Positions 39,850-52,684 of a stretch of 64,000 nucleotides of DNA are shown piece after piece (within the stretch, counting starts at the first letter, position 1; every line of letters starts with the position of its first letter). The DNA lies in assembly GCA_020226215.1 (NCBI GenBank), contig CM035233.1:70298831-70362830 (forward strand). Reading direction: 5' to 3'. This DNA comes from Sindora glabra. Its lineage: Eukaryota > Streptophyta > Magnoliopsida > Fabales > Fabaceae. Below the pieces are notes generated by a model that was not told the DNA's origin, searched no databases, and saw only the letters and a program-made list of their open reading frames with translations. The position numbers were made by a program, and so were the translations under genes.

Positions 39850-42800
39850 TCTTAAAAAATAGAATTCATCTAATTTACACAAAAAAAATTGTGAGAAATA
39901 AAACTTCCTACAAAATAAATTTTAACCAGTCATTTATTTGAATAACAAATTATTTAATGTATTTATTTTATTATATTTAATTCTAAATTTTATAATTATT
40001 TTTATAACGGATTACAAAATCCTCGAATAAACATTATAGATATAATGGATTCTTTTCAATATTGATGATGTTATTGATACTTAGTTTACGTGCAACAGAG
40101 ACATCAAGTGGAATCAAATACGATAGTTGTTATAAAAATAATATAATTATTGAAAATGAGATTTTATAAGTATCAAAATTTAAATATTAAATTAAATTTA
40201 AAATTTTTTATATCAATTAATTCAAATTCTATAAATTTATTACACTGTTTTATATTTAATAAAAAATTTAATTTATATTTAAAATTTTAATTTTAATCTC
40301 ATTTTTTATATATAATATTATTATAATTATGATTTACATTTTGACCACTTGGATTATTCAACAGATAAATCACACTACAATGAATTCATTTCTTATCGTT
40401 GAATTCACCTATGCACGGAAACGGTGATTAGCCCTAAATTTAGGAATGGGCTTGGTGACAAGAATTGGGGAAAGATAGGAATAGGGATGAAAGAATCAGT
40501 AGGTTTTATCAAGATATTTAATTAATAAATCTTATTTAAATTAAACTCGTTATTCAATAATTTTAGTTTGACTCTAATAGTTAAATATCAAATGAATTTT
40601 TTACCCTTTTTAAGTATCGCATTAACCCCTTAAAATTTATATTAAATTAGAAAATATTTTGATATAATTTTTTATTTTATAATATTAATTTTCAAAATGA
40701 ATGTATTGCTTGTAAATATTTAATAGATTTTAAACCCCTTTTTAGTATTACAATAGATCTACTTGAATAATATATTTTATAATTAGTCTATTATTATATG
40801 AGAATCAATATTATCGCATATATAAAGACATTATGATAATTTATTTTAAAAATATATAAATTTATATTAAATTATAAGAATATTTTGAAATGATATTTTT
40901 TATTTTGTAATAGTAGTTTGTATAATACAAGAATATATCTTGAAAATATATATGGATAAATAATTATACATGAATTAACCTAATATGATATTTATTTGAT
41001 AAAGTTAATAATGACGAAACTCACAATTTCTTTAAAGTTAACATGCATAATATAAACGAGTCAAGCTAAAAATAAATATAATTATAAAAACTGATATGAT
41101 TCGTAATCATCAAGTTCATTATTATCAATAAAAAATAAATTTTTATTTTTATTTAAAACTTTTTAAAATTATATTTTTATTAATGAGTCATAATTGATTT
41201 GTTTCATCTTTTAATTGAATCTTATCAAATATTTAATGAATTTTTTATTCCTAATGAATATAAATCTAATCAGATTCAATTTGAATCTATCTAAATCCAA
41301 CTCATTACCATTCTCGATGATGGAAGTAGGTGACATGTATAATATTGAGCAAGTGATGGTGATTGAAATGGGTAACAATGTTGTGAACATCTTAATGAGG
41401 TTTAGGTTTTTAATGGATCTAAATCTAATCAAATTCAATTCAGATTTATCTAAACCTAACATAATACCATTCTTAATGATGGAAGTGGATGATTACGTAT
41501 AGTGTTTATATGAAAAAGAAACTAGTGGTTGACATAAGTGATGATGATGGAAATGGGTGGCATTGCATGATAAACATTTTGAAAATAAGTTGATGAGGTA
41601 GTAGTTGTTAATGGTGAAGATTATGAAGGATGACATGTAATGAAGATTATAGTGGGCAATAATAAGTAATGGAAGTATAGGGGATAGATAAATGGTATAT
41701 TATAGAATGAAAAGAATAAGTGTCTTTTATTTCTAACAAATTCTTCCACATATGAATTGATCACTTACCTTTTGCTTAGATGAAAATGAAAAAAAAGAAG
41801 GGAAAGAAAATGAACTCTTTTCTTAATTGAATATGTATAAAACAAAAAGAATGGAAAGAAGAAGAAAATGATTTTCCTTTACTTATTTAGATAAAATAAT
41901 AAAAGAAAAATATCAAATTAAATTGAATAACAATTTTAACCTCACTTATTATATTTATCTAAAATTTTATTTGTGGTCAATAATAAACACTATCATAATT
42001 CACCATATTTATGTATAATTTTTTTTGTAAATATTTATTTAATAAATAAAAATATGAAAACATTATTAATTAGATATCCATAACAAATGTCAATAGCAAA
42101 TTTTAACAATTGTAAATATCATTTTTAAAAATTTGAAAATTTTAATTGTACTAATCATAAATGAAATTATATTAGGTTTTTAAGTAATTATTTATTTTTA
42201 TTCAAAAGTGCAAATTTATTTTATATCTTTTATAATTCTTTAGAAAAAATTTTAATTTTATTGTTAAAGATACAATATTAATTTACACAAAATTGTTATA
42301 TGACATTTATTTAAATAATTGCTCCAATACACAGTAAAGATATCTATACAATTAATTTCAATTAATGATAAAATTAACAAGTTAAAAAAATTAAGGGCAA
42401 AATTGTAACAAGATAATTTTTCACTTATTTTTCACTTGTATATGTTGAGAAAATTTCTTGGTAATATTCATCATTTTTTCTATTTTGTCTTTAATCCCTC
42501 ATCTACCCTACAATTAAGTATGAAAAAATAATATTTTCTACTCCTTCTTTTATAAGCCTTTTTTTTCACATATATTTTATAAAAATGAGTAAAGAATATA
42601 AGAACTAATCTTTCATTTTCATTATTAACCCTTTGAAAATCCTTTAATCAAATGCCCAAGGTTATTTTTCCCTTAATGCGTGTCAAGTACGAGACTTTTC
42701 ATTGAGGAATATTAGAATGATTATTAGGGTTTTGTCTTATACAAGTAACTAATAACTTATAAGTTAATTAATAACTAATAATTTATAATGATATCTAATA

Positions 42801-43370
42801 AATTAGTTAATCATGTAAAAAGCATTTTACAAAATTAACCGTTAAAATAGTTAAAATTATAAAATGATATGAAAGAATATATTAAAATAAATAAATATAT
42901 AAATTAAAATAATTGATATTCATCTAAAAATTAAATTATATTAATGTAATTAATATATTTAAAATAAAAATATAATATATAATATATAATTAATTATATT
43001 TTATAAATTTATATATTTATTTGCTTCCATAATTTTTATTTTATTATTATTTATAATAAAATTATAATTACTTAAATATAATTAATTATATTTTATTTAA
43101 GAAAGAAATTGGAGTTAAAAATATGTTATTGAAAAAATTATTTAAGTTTAAATTATAAAGGGCATCATTTGTAGATTAATAACAAAATAAGGGTGGATTT
43201 AAAAATATTTGAAGAAATAATAGCTTATAAATTATAAGTTACTCAAAATAACTTATTAAATTATTTTTTTTAATAAATTAGTGTGTGAAATACTTCTATA
43301 AGTTAATTTATGACTTATTGACTAAGTTAATAAATTATAAATTAACTAATTTATTATGTAAAATGAAAGA
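39850..43370. other. AT-rich intergenic DNA with a local direct repeat
   Basis: No gene is recognised. At 41243-41332 and 41402-41490 the same ~90-base sequence occurs twice with a period of 159 bases (aaatctaatc, then a gatggaagt.g ending). Open frames there on both strands are by-products of this repeat. At about 42740-43370 imperfect copies of aataaattagttaat in both orientations suggest an old MITE. Confidence 0.4.
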
Positions 43371-44237
43371 TTTGGATATACTTAAAGTAAAAGATAAATA
43401 GATGATCTACATTAGATCACTTGCATGCAAATAGTGGGGGTGAAATGCCATATCAAGCTGGTTAGAGAGTAAAAGTTTGATGTTTGATAAAGGAACTTTG
43501 GTTTTGACAAAAGTATAAGGACCCCAGAAGGAGCATAACAATGGAAAACTAAATGTGAATTGAAAAGGTCTATATTATATGATCAAGAGCCCTAAAAATG
43601 AAACCTATAACCCTAGGACAATGGAGAGAGGAGTTGTCAAAGATTTTTAAATGCTACATATTCAAAGGAGTACCATGTTACTCTCATGGACTAGAAGAAA
43701 TTAAGATTGGGAAATGATCAGCTAGATGACCATACCAATTAGTAGATTTAATTAATACAAAATAATGCTACAAGAGTTCAATTTCTAAAAGATTCAGTAT
43801 TTTCATCATTAAATTATATTTAATACATCAATATCTATATTTTTAATTTAATTCATTAATTTTAAAATAAAAAAATAATTAAACAATAAACCTTTTAAAA
43901 GTTGAGAATAAAAGATTTAGGGATACTTGAAAAAGATAAAGAGCTTATCTATATTAGATTACTTGCATACAAATAGAAGGTGGTAAGACACCATAACAAG
44001 CCAACTAGATAGTAAGGGTTTGATATTTGATAAATAAAGTTTGGTTTTGAAAAGAGCATTGGAATCTTAGAAGGAGCACGATGATGGAAAGTTAAATGTG
44101 AATTGGAAAGGTTTATATTATGTGATTAAAAACCCTAAAAATGAAACTCATAACCTAAAGAAAATTAAGAGAAGAGCTATTAAAATTTGCCCATTCGAAG
44201 GAGTACCATGTTACTTTAGTGGACTAAAGGAGATTAT
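43371..44237. repeat. Tandem duplication, unit ~543 bp, second unit split by the PIF/Harbinger element
   Basis: Unit A runs from 43371 (gatttggatatacttaaag) to 43913. Unit B starts at 43914 (gatttagggatacttgaaa) and is interrupted at 44237. It resumes at 56204 (gattaggaaatgattagc) and fades out near 56400. Similarity is clear across the unit, for example ggagtaccatgttact in both. Unit A therefore preserves the sequence of the site before insertion. Confidence 0.85.
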
Positions 44238-44252
44238 GGGGTCGTTTGGTTC
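44238..44252 (+). repeat. Left terminal inverted repeat of the PIF/Harbinger element
   Basis: GGGGTCGTTTGGTTC, identical to the reverse complement of the right end. The TSD TAT lies immediately left. Confidence 0.9.
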
Positions 44253-44520
44253 GCAGCAACTACGTGAAAAATTGGAATTCCCAGGAAGTAAACTACCATA
44301 GAGTTGTTTGGTTGCGCAAATAGGAGGAAATGGATTTTCCCGGGAACTTGTATTTCTCATAAAACGCAGGAGGTCACTTACCCACTCCCCCTCAGTAAGT
44401 TTTATTGCCTGCGTTTTCAATTAATTTATAGACAAAAATGACCCTGTTAGAATTACTTAATACTAATTTTGCCCTTATAATTTGAATATCAAAATTCCAT
44501 TTCTTCGTGTATGCCGTTGT

Positions 44521-44656
44521 TTCTCGAGCATCTCCCATCGCCTTTCAACCCTAGCAGCAGTCTCCGGCAACGGTACTAGCGATTTCTAGTTCTCGAGCTT
44601 CTGCCATCTCCTTTAAATCCTAGCAACAGTTTCCGGCAATGGCACTAGCGATTTCT
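44521..44656 (+). repeat. 69-bp tandem duplication inside the element, upstream of the transposase
   Basis: ttctcgagc...actagcgatttct occurs at 44521-44587 and again, with about ten differences, at 44590-44656. It lies in the presumed 5' leader of the transposase gene. Confidence 0.7.
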
Positions 44657-45299
44657 GATAAGCCTTGATGACCTTACTCATTATATTTCCTCATTTTGTA
44701 TTAAGTAAACTACAGCCTCCATATTTGAAAATTGGACTTCCTTCCCGATTTTCTGTCAAAGAATAGGAGCTGCATCGTCAGAATACAAACTGTTATAAAA
44801 TAATGATAGAATTTGATAAAAAAGGGTGTGCTTATGGTTTAGCAAATTATGATGTTTAATTCAACCCCCACGGCAGAGCTTCTAAGAGGTTCTGGATATG
44901 ATACCGTTGTTGTTTACCTATTGACTACCTTGAAAAAGATGAATAATGTTTGTTGAATTCAAATTACTCAAAGTGGCTGACCATATTTTTATTGCTCTTC
45001 TAACTTATAATATTCTTGCATGTAATTTGCCTATGTCATACAGTTATGACTCGCTTACTGTTGAGTAAAAAGAAGAAGAAGATTGCTACTACATGTATTG
45101 TGTTATACACACAAATGAAGCTCATGATTTTGGAAGCTATTTCTGAATTCTTGTATCTTGTGGCCTTTTTGGACATTAGATTGCCTAAGCCTATATCCTA
45201 TATATTTGACAGTTGTGCTGAAGAAAGATATTATGTTAGGCTTTTAAATCTCATGCCAATGATTCAAAAAGTAACTTAGCATGCTTGGACAACCTTAGG

Positions 45300-46459
45300 A
45301 TGAATAGAGCCTGTTTTTCTAAGTTATGTGATATGCATAAAGATGTCGGTGAGTTACAAGGAAATAAGAATACTAGTTTAGAGGAGATGGTTGCTTTATT
45401 TCTATTCACACTTTCTCATGACACAAAAAATTGAAGAACTCAATTGTATTTTAGGAGAAGTGGTGAGACAATATCTAGGCACTTCAATTCAGTTCTCCTT
45501 ATTGTCCGTAGATGCCATGATATTCTACTAAAGAAACCTGAGCCAGTGACTGAAAATTGTCAAGATGAGAGGTGGAAATGGTTTAAGGTAAGTTAGAATT
45601 TTTAGAAAGATTAGATGAATGTGTAAATATTTATAAATATATACAGTATCTATTAACAAGTTATATATATACACACTGCAGAATTGCTTAGGTACTTTGG
45701 ATGGAAGTCATATTAAGGTTCGTATTGGGGATAAAGATAAAGGTAGATTCAAGAATAGAAAAGGAGAACTCACTACTAATGTGTTAGCTGCTTGCACGCG
45801 GAATTTACAATTTATTTATATATTACCTGGTTGGGAGGGGTCCGCACATGACAATAGAATGCTTCGAGATGCACTTTCTAGAAAAAATGCTTTGACAGTT
45901 CCACAAGGTAACACCATAGGTACCTTGACATTACTTAATCCGAACCAAGGAACTTATTTGAGATGAAAGTACTTAACATTTATGTTTGTTAATTATAGGC
46001 AACTACTATTTGTGTGATGCCGGATACATGAATTGTGAGGGTTTTCTAACACCATTTAGAGGTCAAAGATATCATCTAAGTGTGTGGAAGAGTGGTGCTC
46101 AACCAGTATCTGCTGAGGAATATTTTAATATGAAGCATTCTCAAACAAGAAATGTTATCGAAAGGTGTTTTGGATTGTTAAAAATGAGATGGGGTATTCT
46201 AAGATGTACAACTTGGTACCCTAAGAGAACCATAGGTAGAATTATCTTGGCTTGCGCATTGATGCATAATTTCATTCGAACATACATGAGTGTGGATCCC
46301 ATGGAGCCCTTGCTTGTGGATGGTGAGGAAGAAGACAATGGTGAACTTAATATTGGGATTATGGAATCTAGTGCTGCATGGACTAACTTCAGACATGATC
46401 TTGCCAATGAGATGTACAATGCATGGTTACATGACACCACATCATTGAACAGGGTTTAG
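45300..46459 (+). pseudogene. PIF/Harbinger DDE transposase (HARBI1-like), one premature stop
   Basis: Cut-and-paste transposase of the DDE_Tnp_4 family, expected to act in the nucleus on the element ends together with the ORF1 protein. Three exons, 45300-45587, 45682-45907 and 45999-46459, join in phase at GT/AG sites and give ~324 residues. The catalytic triad is complete: Asp at 45700-45702 (GTLDGSHIKV), Asp at 45850-45852 (EGSAHDNRML) and Glu at 46160-46162 (RNVIERCFGLLKMRWGIL). The helix-turn-helix-like start LDNLRMNRACF and the LYFRRSGETISRHF segment fit the family. Codon 45 is TGA (45432-45434) where relatives have Arg, a single C-to-T change from CGA. Unless read through, this copy cannot make the enzyme. 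A further ~25 codons are open in frame upstream of 45300, so the true start may be earlier. Confidence 0.9.
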
Positions 46460-46684
46460 CAAAAACTATGTAGCGTGTTTCACTTGTATTGCATTTATGG
46501 ATTGGTAGACAATATACAGTTTATTCTTGTATTATTTTTATCTGAATTTGTAATAAGACGGGAGTAATGACTTCGCTTTTTATTGAACTAGTAGTATGAT
46601 CATCCTAAATTGCTAAATCATGAGCAGAATGCCACTCTAACGAATTCCTATGTTTCCTCTCTCTCTATCTTTCTTTCTTCACAA

Positions 46685-47771
46685 ATGAGTCAACCAAAAG
46701 TTCAAAGAAATGCCAACCAAGGTGGTGAGGGTGCGAACCTATCTAGAGGATGCACAAGATGGTGAAGCGCTGAGGATTGTGCACTAATTAGTACAATGAT
46801 GGATCTTGTGGAGCTGGGTGGTTGGAAAACGGACAATGGCCAGTTCAAGAATGGTGCTTATAACAGGTTAGAACAACTTATGGATCAGAAGATTCCTGGG
46901 TGTGGTATGAAGGCTAAACCACACATCGGGTCTCGTATCAAGTATTTGAGGAATGAATATAATGCTATTGCGGAGATGCTTGGTCCAACTGCCAGCGGAT
47001 TTGGATGGAATGATGAAAATAAGTTCGTAACTTGCTCAAAATCAGTCTGGGATGAATGGATGAAGGTAATATTTTATATTATGCTTTTTCTTCTATGCAC
47101 ATAAGTGTGTCTGTGTATATTTCTATTTATTGGTGACAGCTTTTAAAGTTTTACCTTCTCTCATTATGTTTTCCTTTCTTTTATGCTAGAGCCACAAAAA
47201 TGCTGTGGGGTTAAGAAACAAGCTATTTCCATTTTTTGATGATTTAGACAAAATATTTGGGAAGGATAGAGCCATTGGAGATGAGGCTGTAAATCCACAA
47301 GATGCATTAGAGGGGATAGAAGACGAAGTAAAGGATAGAGAAGAAGAAGAGCAAGAAGAAAATGTTCTTGCCTTTTCCGTGGAGGACACTTACCCAGTCC
47401 CTCCATGTGCCTCGATGGGAACTTTTTCCTCAACCACCCCAGTAAATCGTAGGTTAAAGAAGGCAAAGATAAAAAATTTAGAAGTTTTGAGAGAATTCTC
47501 TTCTAGATTTGTACGAATGAGTGATGTGATGGAGGATGCAAGTAAACATATAGGCCGCTTGGCTTCTTGTTTCCAACATAAATCTAATTCTGCAGGGAGA
47601 AGGATGCAAGTGACTAGTGAGATTATGAAGATTGATGGGTTAACTCCTACCCAAGTTATGAATATGGCAAGGAAAATTGCTCTTAACCCCCTAGAAGTTA
47701 ATTTCTTTTTTAGCCTTCTAGAAGAGTTCATAGCTGCTTATGTGCATGGTTTGTTACTTCCAGATCAGTGA
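46685..47771 (+). pseudogene. PIF/Harbinger ORF1: Myb/SANT-like DNA-binding protein, one premature stop
   Basis: The accessory protein of PIF/Harbinger elements. In the family it binds DNA and brings the transposase to the nucleus. Exons 46685-47065 and 47190-47771 join in phase (DEWMK then SHKNAVGLRNKLFPFFDDL) to give ~320 residues. The Myb_DNA-bind_3-type domain contains LVELGGWKTDNGQFKNGAYN, HIGSRIKYLRNEYNAI, GFGWNDENKFV and KSVWDEWMK. A Glu-rich acidic stretch follows (residues ~155-180), then a helical C-terminus. Codon 27 is TGA (46763-46765), just after CTRW, in the first helix of the SANT fold. Translation could restart at Met 46796 but would lose that part. It lies 225 bases downstream of the transposase, same strand. 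Confidence 0.85.
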
Positions 47772-48019
47772 AGTTCTAGGAAAAGTAGTAGTCAATAGGA
47801 GCCAACACGCTCACTAAACTCATGCTATGCTGTTGAACTTCTGTATGTGCACCTATTTTTTGGACACTTATCTAACATCGGATCCCATAATGTATTAGAT
47901 GATGTGGCTTCCGGTTAAATCATGAGCAACTAAACTGGATTTCCTAAAGCTTTTGGTGAAATATAACAATACATTCCTTTCATTTTTTTTAGTGAAATAT
48001 AATAATACATTATCTTGGA
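47772..48019. other. Non-coding spacer within the element
   Basis: Downstream of ORF1. Contains two short copies of gtgaaatataa(c/t)aatacatt (~47956 and ~47993). No gene is seen. Confidence 0.4.
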
Positions 48020-49311
48020 TGTTACTGTCTTGGACGAAAACAGTAACACGAAGAATGCAACCCGTTGTAGTGTGAGAGAAACATGTTTATTGCTGGGGGT
48101 CTGTGCATTGTTAAGTGGCCACTTTGCTTGAGAAAGTAGGCTAACCATATGCATATTACTGTTTTAATCGGAGACAGTAACATCGTTGCGGCTGATGGAG
48201 AATTTATTCCGGGGGGGATTACAAGTGGCTGGAATGTAGGTCTAGTTAGTTAATTAAGTAACTTGGCGTGTTCATCTCTGGATAAGATCCAAGATCTGCC
48301 TCTTTGTGGGATGTTACTATTTTAGACCAAAATAGTAACACCCAAGAATATGGCTCATGGACTACAGTCGGCTGCACTTCCACTTCTGGAGTAGAACCTG
48401 TTGTGCATTGACTATATCGCTTGAGAAAGCAGGCCAACAATCTGCATGTTACTGTATTGGTATAAAATAGTAACATCACCGGGGCTGCTTAGTCCCGAGA
48501 CTGAGTGGATGTTTATGTTACTTGACAAGTCCCTCTCAAGATAAGAGGCAAGAAAATACTATTTATGTGATGTTACTATTTTGGTGGAAAACAGTAACAC
48601 CGTCGGGGCTGTTGGGTATTGAGCCCTGGAAGTTATGGTTGGCTGGAGGTCGGGTCTGGGTGGTTATTCATGTCAGTTGACAAGTTCCTATTCGGATTAT
48701 ATTCAAGAAACATCTTTATATGTGATGTTACTGTTTTGGTATAAAACAGTAACATCACCGGGGCTGCTTAGTCCCGAGACTGAGTGGATGTTTATGTCAC
48801 TTGACAAGTCCCTCTCAGGATAAGAGGCAAGAAAATACTGCTTATGTGATGTTACTGTTTTGGACGAAAACAGTAACATCTTCGAGGCTGCTTGGTCTTG
48901 GGTCCTGGAGGTTATGGTTGGCTGGAGGTCGGGTCTGGGTGGTTATTCATGTCACTTGACAGGTTCCTATTCGGATTATATCTAAAAAACGTCTTCATAT
49001 GTGATGTTACTGTTTTGGTGGAAAATAGTAACAACGTCGGGGCTGCTGGGTATTGAGCCCTGAAGTTATGGTTGGTTGGAGGTCGGGTATGGGTGGTTAT
49101 TCATGTCATTTGACAGGTACCTATCCAGATTATATCCAAGAAACGTCTTCATATGGGATGTTACTATTTTGGTATAAAACAGTAACATCACCGGGGCTGC
49201 TTAGTCTTGAGTCTGAGTGGATGTTTATGTCACTTGACAAGTTCCTCTCAGGATAAAAATCAAGAAAATACAGTTTATGGCATGTTACTGTTTTAGTCGA
49301 AAACAGTAACA
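48020..49311. repeat. Left palindrome array: ten 29-bp palindromes with alternating spacers
   Basis: Starts of the palindromes: 48020, 48154, 48312, 48447, 48571, 48726, 48850, 49005, 49159 and 49283. The consensus arm is TGTTACTGTTTT, the facing arm AAAACAGTAACA, and the loop is 5 nt (GGTAT, GGTGG, GGACG, AGTCG or AGACC). From 48447 the spacing mostly alternates 124 and 155 bases. Two spacer types take turns: one contains gctgcttagtcccgagactg, the other ggttggctggaggtcgg. The array lies between the 3' end of ORF1 (+) and the 3' end of the Ulp1-like gene (-). Short open frames inside it are products of the repeats. Confidence 0.92.
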
Positions 49312-49319
49312 CACAGGAA

Positions 49320-49663
49320 ACTGGCCCGTATGCGTGTGAGAGGTGCATGTCCATCGTTGATGACTGTTTCAAAGATTGTCCTTCGCTCATACTAACATTG
49401 GTGGTATGTCTTAAGGATAGTACCGCACAATTGGATGTTGATGCATCCGTTAAAAAAGAGTAACATTAACACAAGTGTTCGTAATTCATATGGCAACCTG
49501 ATGTCTGAGTGCTAACATAAACTGTATAGAAGAATTACATTTACAATTGAGTTATACATATAGTTGAATTTTAAATATTAAGACAATGGTTTAACATGAA
49601 TTTAGATTTACATATGTGCATAATAATTAACTTTATTGTTATGTATATGCATATTAATCAACT
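49320..49663. other. Spacer after the left array
   Basis: Includes the 3' flank of the Ulp1-like gene on the minus strand. A half-palindrome (gagtaacattaac) remains near 49460. Nothing else is seen. Confidence 0.4.
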
Positions 49664-50066
49664 TCAGTTAGGAACACTGAAATCCTGGAGGAATTTAGTA
49701 ACTAATTTTGCTCTGTATTTTCTCACTTCCTCCAACGAAAATTGTTCCTGAAATTCTTTATTGTTGAATATATTCTCTATATGCAAGCATACGAAAATCC
49801 CGCAGTCTTGCCTGGAAAATAGTAATGAGTTAGTTTGGTACCTACTAGACATGTTAACTGTGGATAAAAAAAGAACTTGCTACTTACGACGTTTCTTCTT
49901 GTTGAGGTGACCGTTCGTATGATATTATCTCAAAAGGTAAACCTACGATGGCTGGCTCCACCCTCTTATCCAATCCACTCTGTGCAAGAACTACATTCAT
50001 CTTTTTCTCGTAATAGTCCTTCTGTTGTTAGCAAACTAACAGCGTTGTCTTATTGTGAGTATGATA

Positions 50067-50095
50067 TGTTACTGTGTCTGATGGAAAGAGTAACG
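50067..50095. repeat. Degenerate palindrome copy in a Ulp1-gene intron
   Basis: tgttactgtgtc and gaaagagtaacg still face each other. Located in the intron between exons 50383-50133 and 50021-49888. Confidence 0.6.
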
Positions 50096-50704
50096 TCAAT
50101 AAGATAACAAGGTATTTAATATCACTCACTACCATCGTGGCATCACGAAAGTATGGATCTGGTGTCCCCTCTCTTCTCGGCCACATCGAGTTATAGTGTG
50201 TCCATCTGTGCTCTTTATTATCTAGGACGAAAAGTGTGAAGTGGTTGGGGTTCGTAAAGTCATTCATGCTCGTGGAGTTCACTGGGAAGATACAACATCT
50301 GCAGCCATTGCCTCTTCCATATGTGCATCGAATTTAAATTGCCTGACTTCTTGGAGTAACTTGACGTCGCTCACAGTGTAAGACTGTCAATATAGTTTTA
50401 ACCTAAGTCAGAATCAATGCTGCCTTCTGTGATTCATATATGGGAAATGGATTCAGAATCTTACCCAGCAACAACTGTCGAATACAAATATCTTCCTTTC
50501 ACTATTCGTGGAAGCCATGCTCAGAGTGTAGGCATGGCCATCTATGATCTGCATTGATTGTTTAGTTCTTATTAGATGATTGATAAGGGTGGCAAACTTC
50601 AAACAGTAGCACAAGAATCCACCAATTGAAACAGAAAAAATAATTGTATCTAACTGTTTGCACTCCACACAGTGGAAATAACAATCTTTTTTAGACCGAT
50701 TAGA

Positions 50705-50757
50705 CATCTCTATTTCTGTTACTGTTTAGAAAAGAAACAGTAACAGGAATAGAGATG
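50705..50757. repeat. Extended palindrome in a Ulp1-gene intron
   Basis: The core (50717-50745) has arms TGTTACTGTTT and AAACAGTAACA. Pairing extends outward through CATCTCTATT and AATAGAGATG, making this the longest stem of the set. It lies in the intron between exons ~50869-50807 and 50548-50465. Confidence 0.85.
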
Positions 50758-51933
50758 TGATTAAAGAAAAAACAACAATGCATTTAAACGATCAGATTAT
50801 ACATACATTGTTCGTGAGTGACCTCTCCTTCATAACTCCCACCAAATCCTCAAATGTTATGAACAAACCCTGCTCGGGGATTGACTAGACAAAGATACTG
50901 CATATGGTGATTTAGTAAAGGAATTAAATTAGGCGATAGACAAAACTTTCTAGTAAATGCAAAGCATTCAGAAGAAAATAAGACATGACTTACTGTGGAT
51001 CTCCTGCCAATTTTAATTGCACCATCTTACTCTTGACATCTTGGGTCAGGTATTTTGCAGTTGGAAACTTTGTAGTGTTCGGTACCTTTAGTGTCTATTT
51101 TTTCTTCGTTTTATCTGCTGGTGTGTCATCTTCAATTATAACAAGGGCCTCTTTGCTTTGCCTGTAGACCTCTTCAGCAGTTGCTATCTGTTGACGTGCA
51201 TATGTTTGTCTCGTTCGTTTTTTCAATGGATCCGAGTACGTGAACTCCTCGTCCCGTTTTATTTTTTTTTATTTTTTTTATATTCGCTATCATCGAACGC
51301 TGTTTTGCCTTGTCTATACGTTGCTCATCAGCTCTAGTGGTTTCTACCTCAGCTTGTTCAACCACCTACACAATTTGTTCTGATAGCTGTGCATTGGGCT
51401 CTTTAATATGATTTTCTAAACTATCGTTGACCGCCCTCAGGTTTTTTGCCTCACTTGTTGCTATGGACAATTGCTCCTGTAACTGGGCGTTATCGTGTTT
51501 GAGTTTAGCTATTGTCCCTGCTTTTTCTTCTGTCTGTTGTTCTGACTCCTGAAATTTCTTAGTGAGGGACATCAATTCATCCTTCAGTTTGAGTATTTCT
51601 ATGTTTGCACTGAAGAGTTGATCCCTAAGCCGTAGGAGTTCATTATTGTTTTGTTGCTGTTGTTCCTTGTGGGACAATGCAATATCGGCAAATTGGTCTA
51701 GCTTTGTTGCCCGGGGTTGGATCACGTACTGGGCCGATGTTGTCTTAGTATCGCCCTTTGAATCCTCTGATTGGGAGAGTGTGTCATGTGATTTTATTTT
51801 TTCAACAAATTCAATTAAATGGAGATCTGTTTCTTCTGTGTATAGGAGGTCGTATTCATGTACCATGGGCTCAATTTCTCTGTTTACGACCTGAAACATA
51901 ACATTATTTCCTTTGTTAGTGTGGGAATCGGCA

Positions 51934-51962
51934 TGTTACTGTTTCAGTGAGAAACAGAAACA
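51934..51962. repeat. Palindrome copy in a Ulp1-gene intron
   Basis: Arms TGTTACTGTTTC and GAAACAGAAACA, one mismatch. Lies about 40 bases upstream (in gene orientation) of the acceptor of the coiled-coil exon. Confidence 0.8.
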
Positions 51963-52098
51963 TGAAAATAAGGGACAAAGTTTCAGCGTAACAATAAGTA
52001 TGGGAACATGTTACGTGGAAACCCTAACACAATGTCAATGAAGGGGAAAAAATTGACAAATCGAATATTACTGACTGCTAATACCGATGAGGGGAGCA

Positions 52099-52127
52099 TG
52101 TTATTGTTTTCAGAAAATACAGTAACA
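52099..52127. repeat. Palindrome copy in a Ulp1-gene intron
   Basis: TGTTATTGTTTT faces AATACAGTAACA. Same intron as the copies at 51934, 52248 and 52286. Confidence 0.75.
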
Positions 52128-52247
52128 TGTTGCATTGTGACTATGACATGCTTGTGTTTGTTACAAAACAGCAACACCATGCATAAAACAAAGTAAATTA
52201 CTGGAATGGGTATCAAAATAACAATAGAAACCTGGAGAGAAGGACCT

Positions 52248-52318
52248 GTTACTGTTTCATGTATAAATAGTAACATCTTGTTCGATGTTACTATTTCTCA
52301 TGGAAATAGACAGTAACA
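52248..52318. repeat. Two adjacent palindromes in a Ulp1-gene intron
   Basis: One copy at 52248-52276 and a slightly longer one at 52286-52318, nine bases apart. They border the exon that carries YLKWDLKFL. Confidence 0.8.
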
Positions 52319-52684
52319 TATTTTCATACTGTTACCTAAAGTTGGCTGATAAGTTGATCCCTCAGTTGGCGTGTGAGGAACTTCAGGTCCCATTTAAGGT
52401 ATCTTGGAACTCTTTTAATGTGATGCCCGCTCAGCACGCTTGTAATCTCACACAGCTAATACCGTCAATAATAAAACGTACATTTTGTCACGTTAATTTC
52501 CTTAGGAGGCTGCATCCAAGACGGAGTAATAAAAAGAGCAAGAATAACTGGAGGTAAACAAGTTATTCTTGTACGCAGTCATCAACATGAACCAAAAACT
52601 CACAAATAACTGTTAAATGAAATCAAATTAACAATCAAAATGTCATAAAACTTTGGGTAACCATTCACAGACAAAGCAGGGACT

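Noticed and set aside
41211..41502. Open frames of 83-95 codons on both strands
   Set aside because: Explained by a 159-bp-period direct repeat with internal palindromic words; no protein family resemblance.
48635..49256. Similar open frames of 62-67 codons in the left array
   Set aside because: They are the same repeat unit read twice and include the palindrome; no coding signature.
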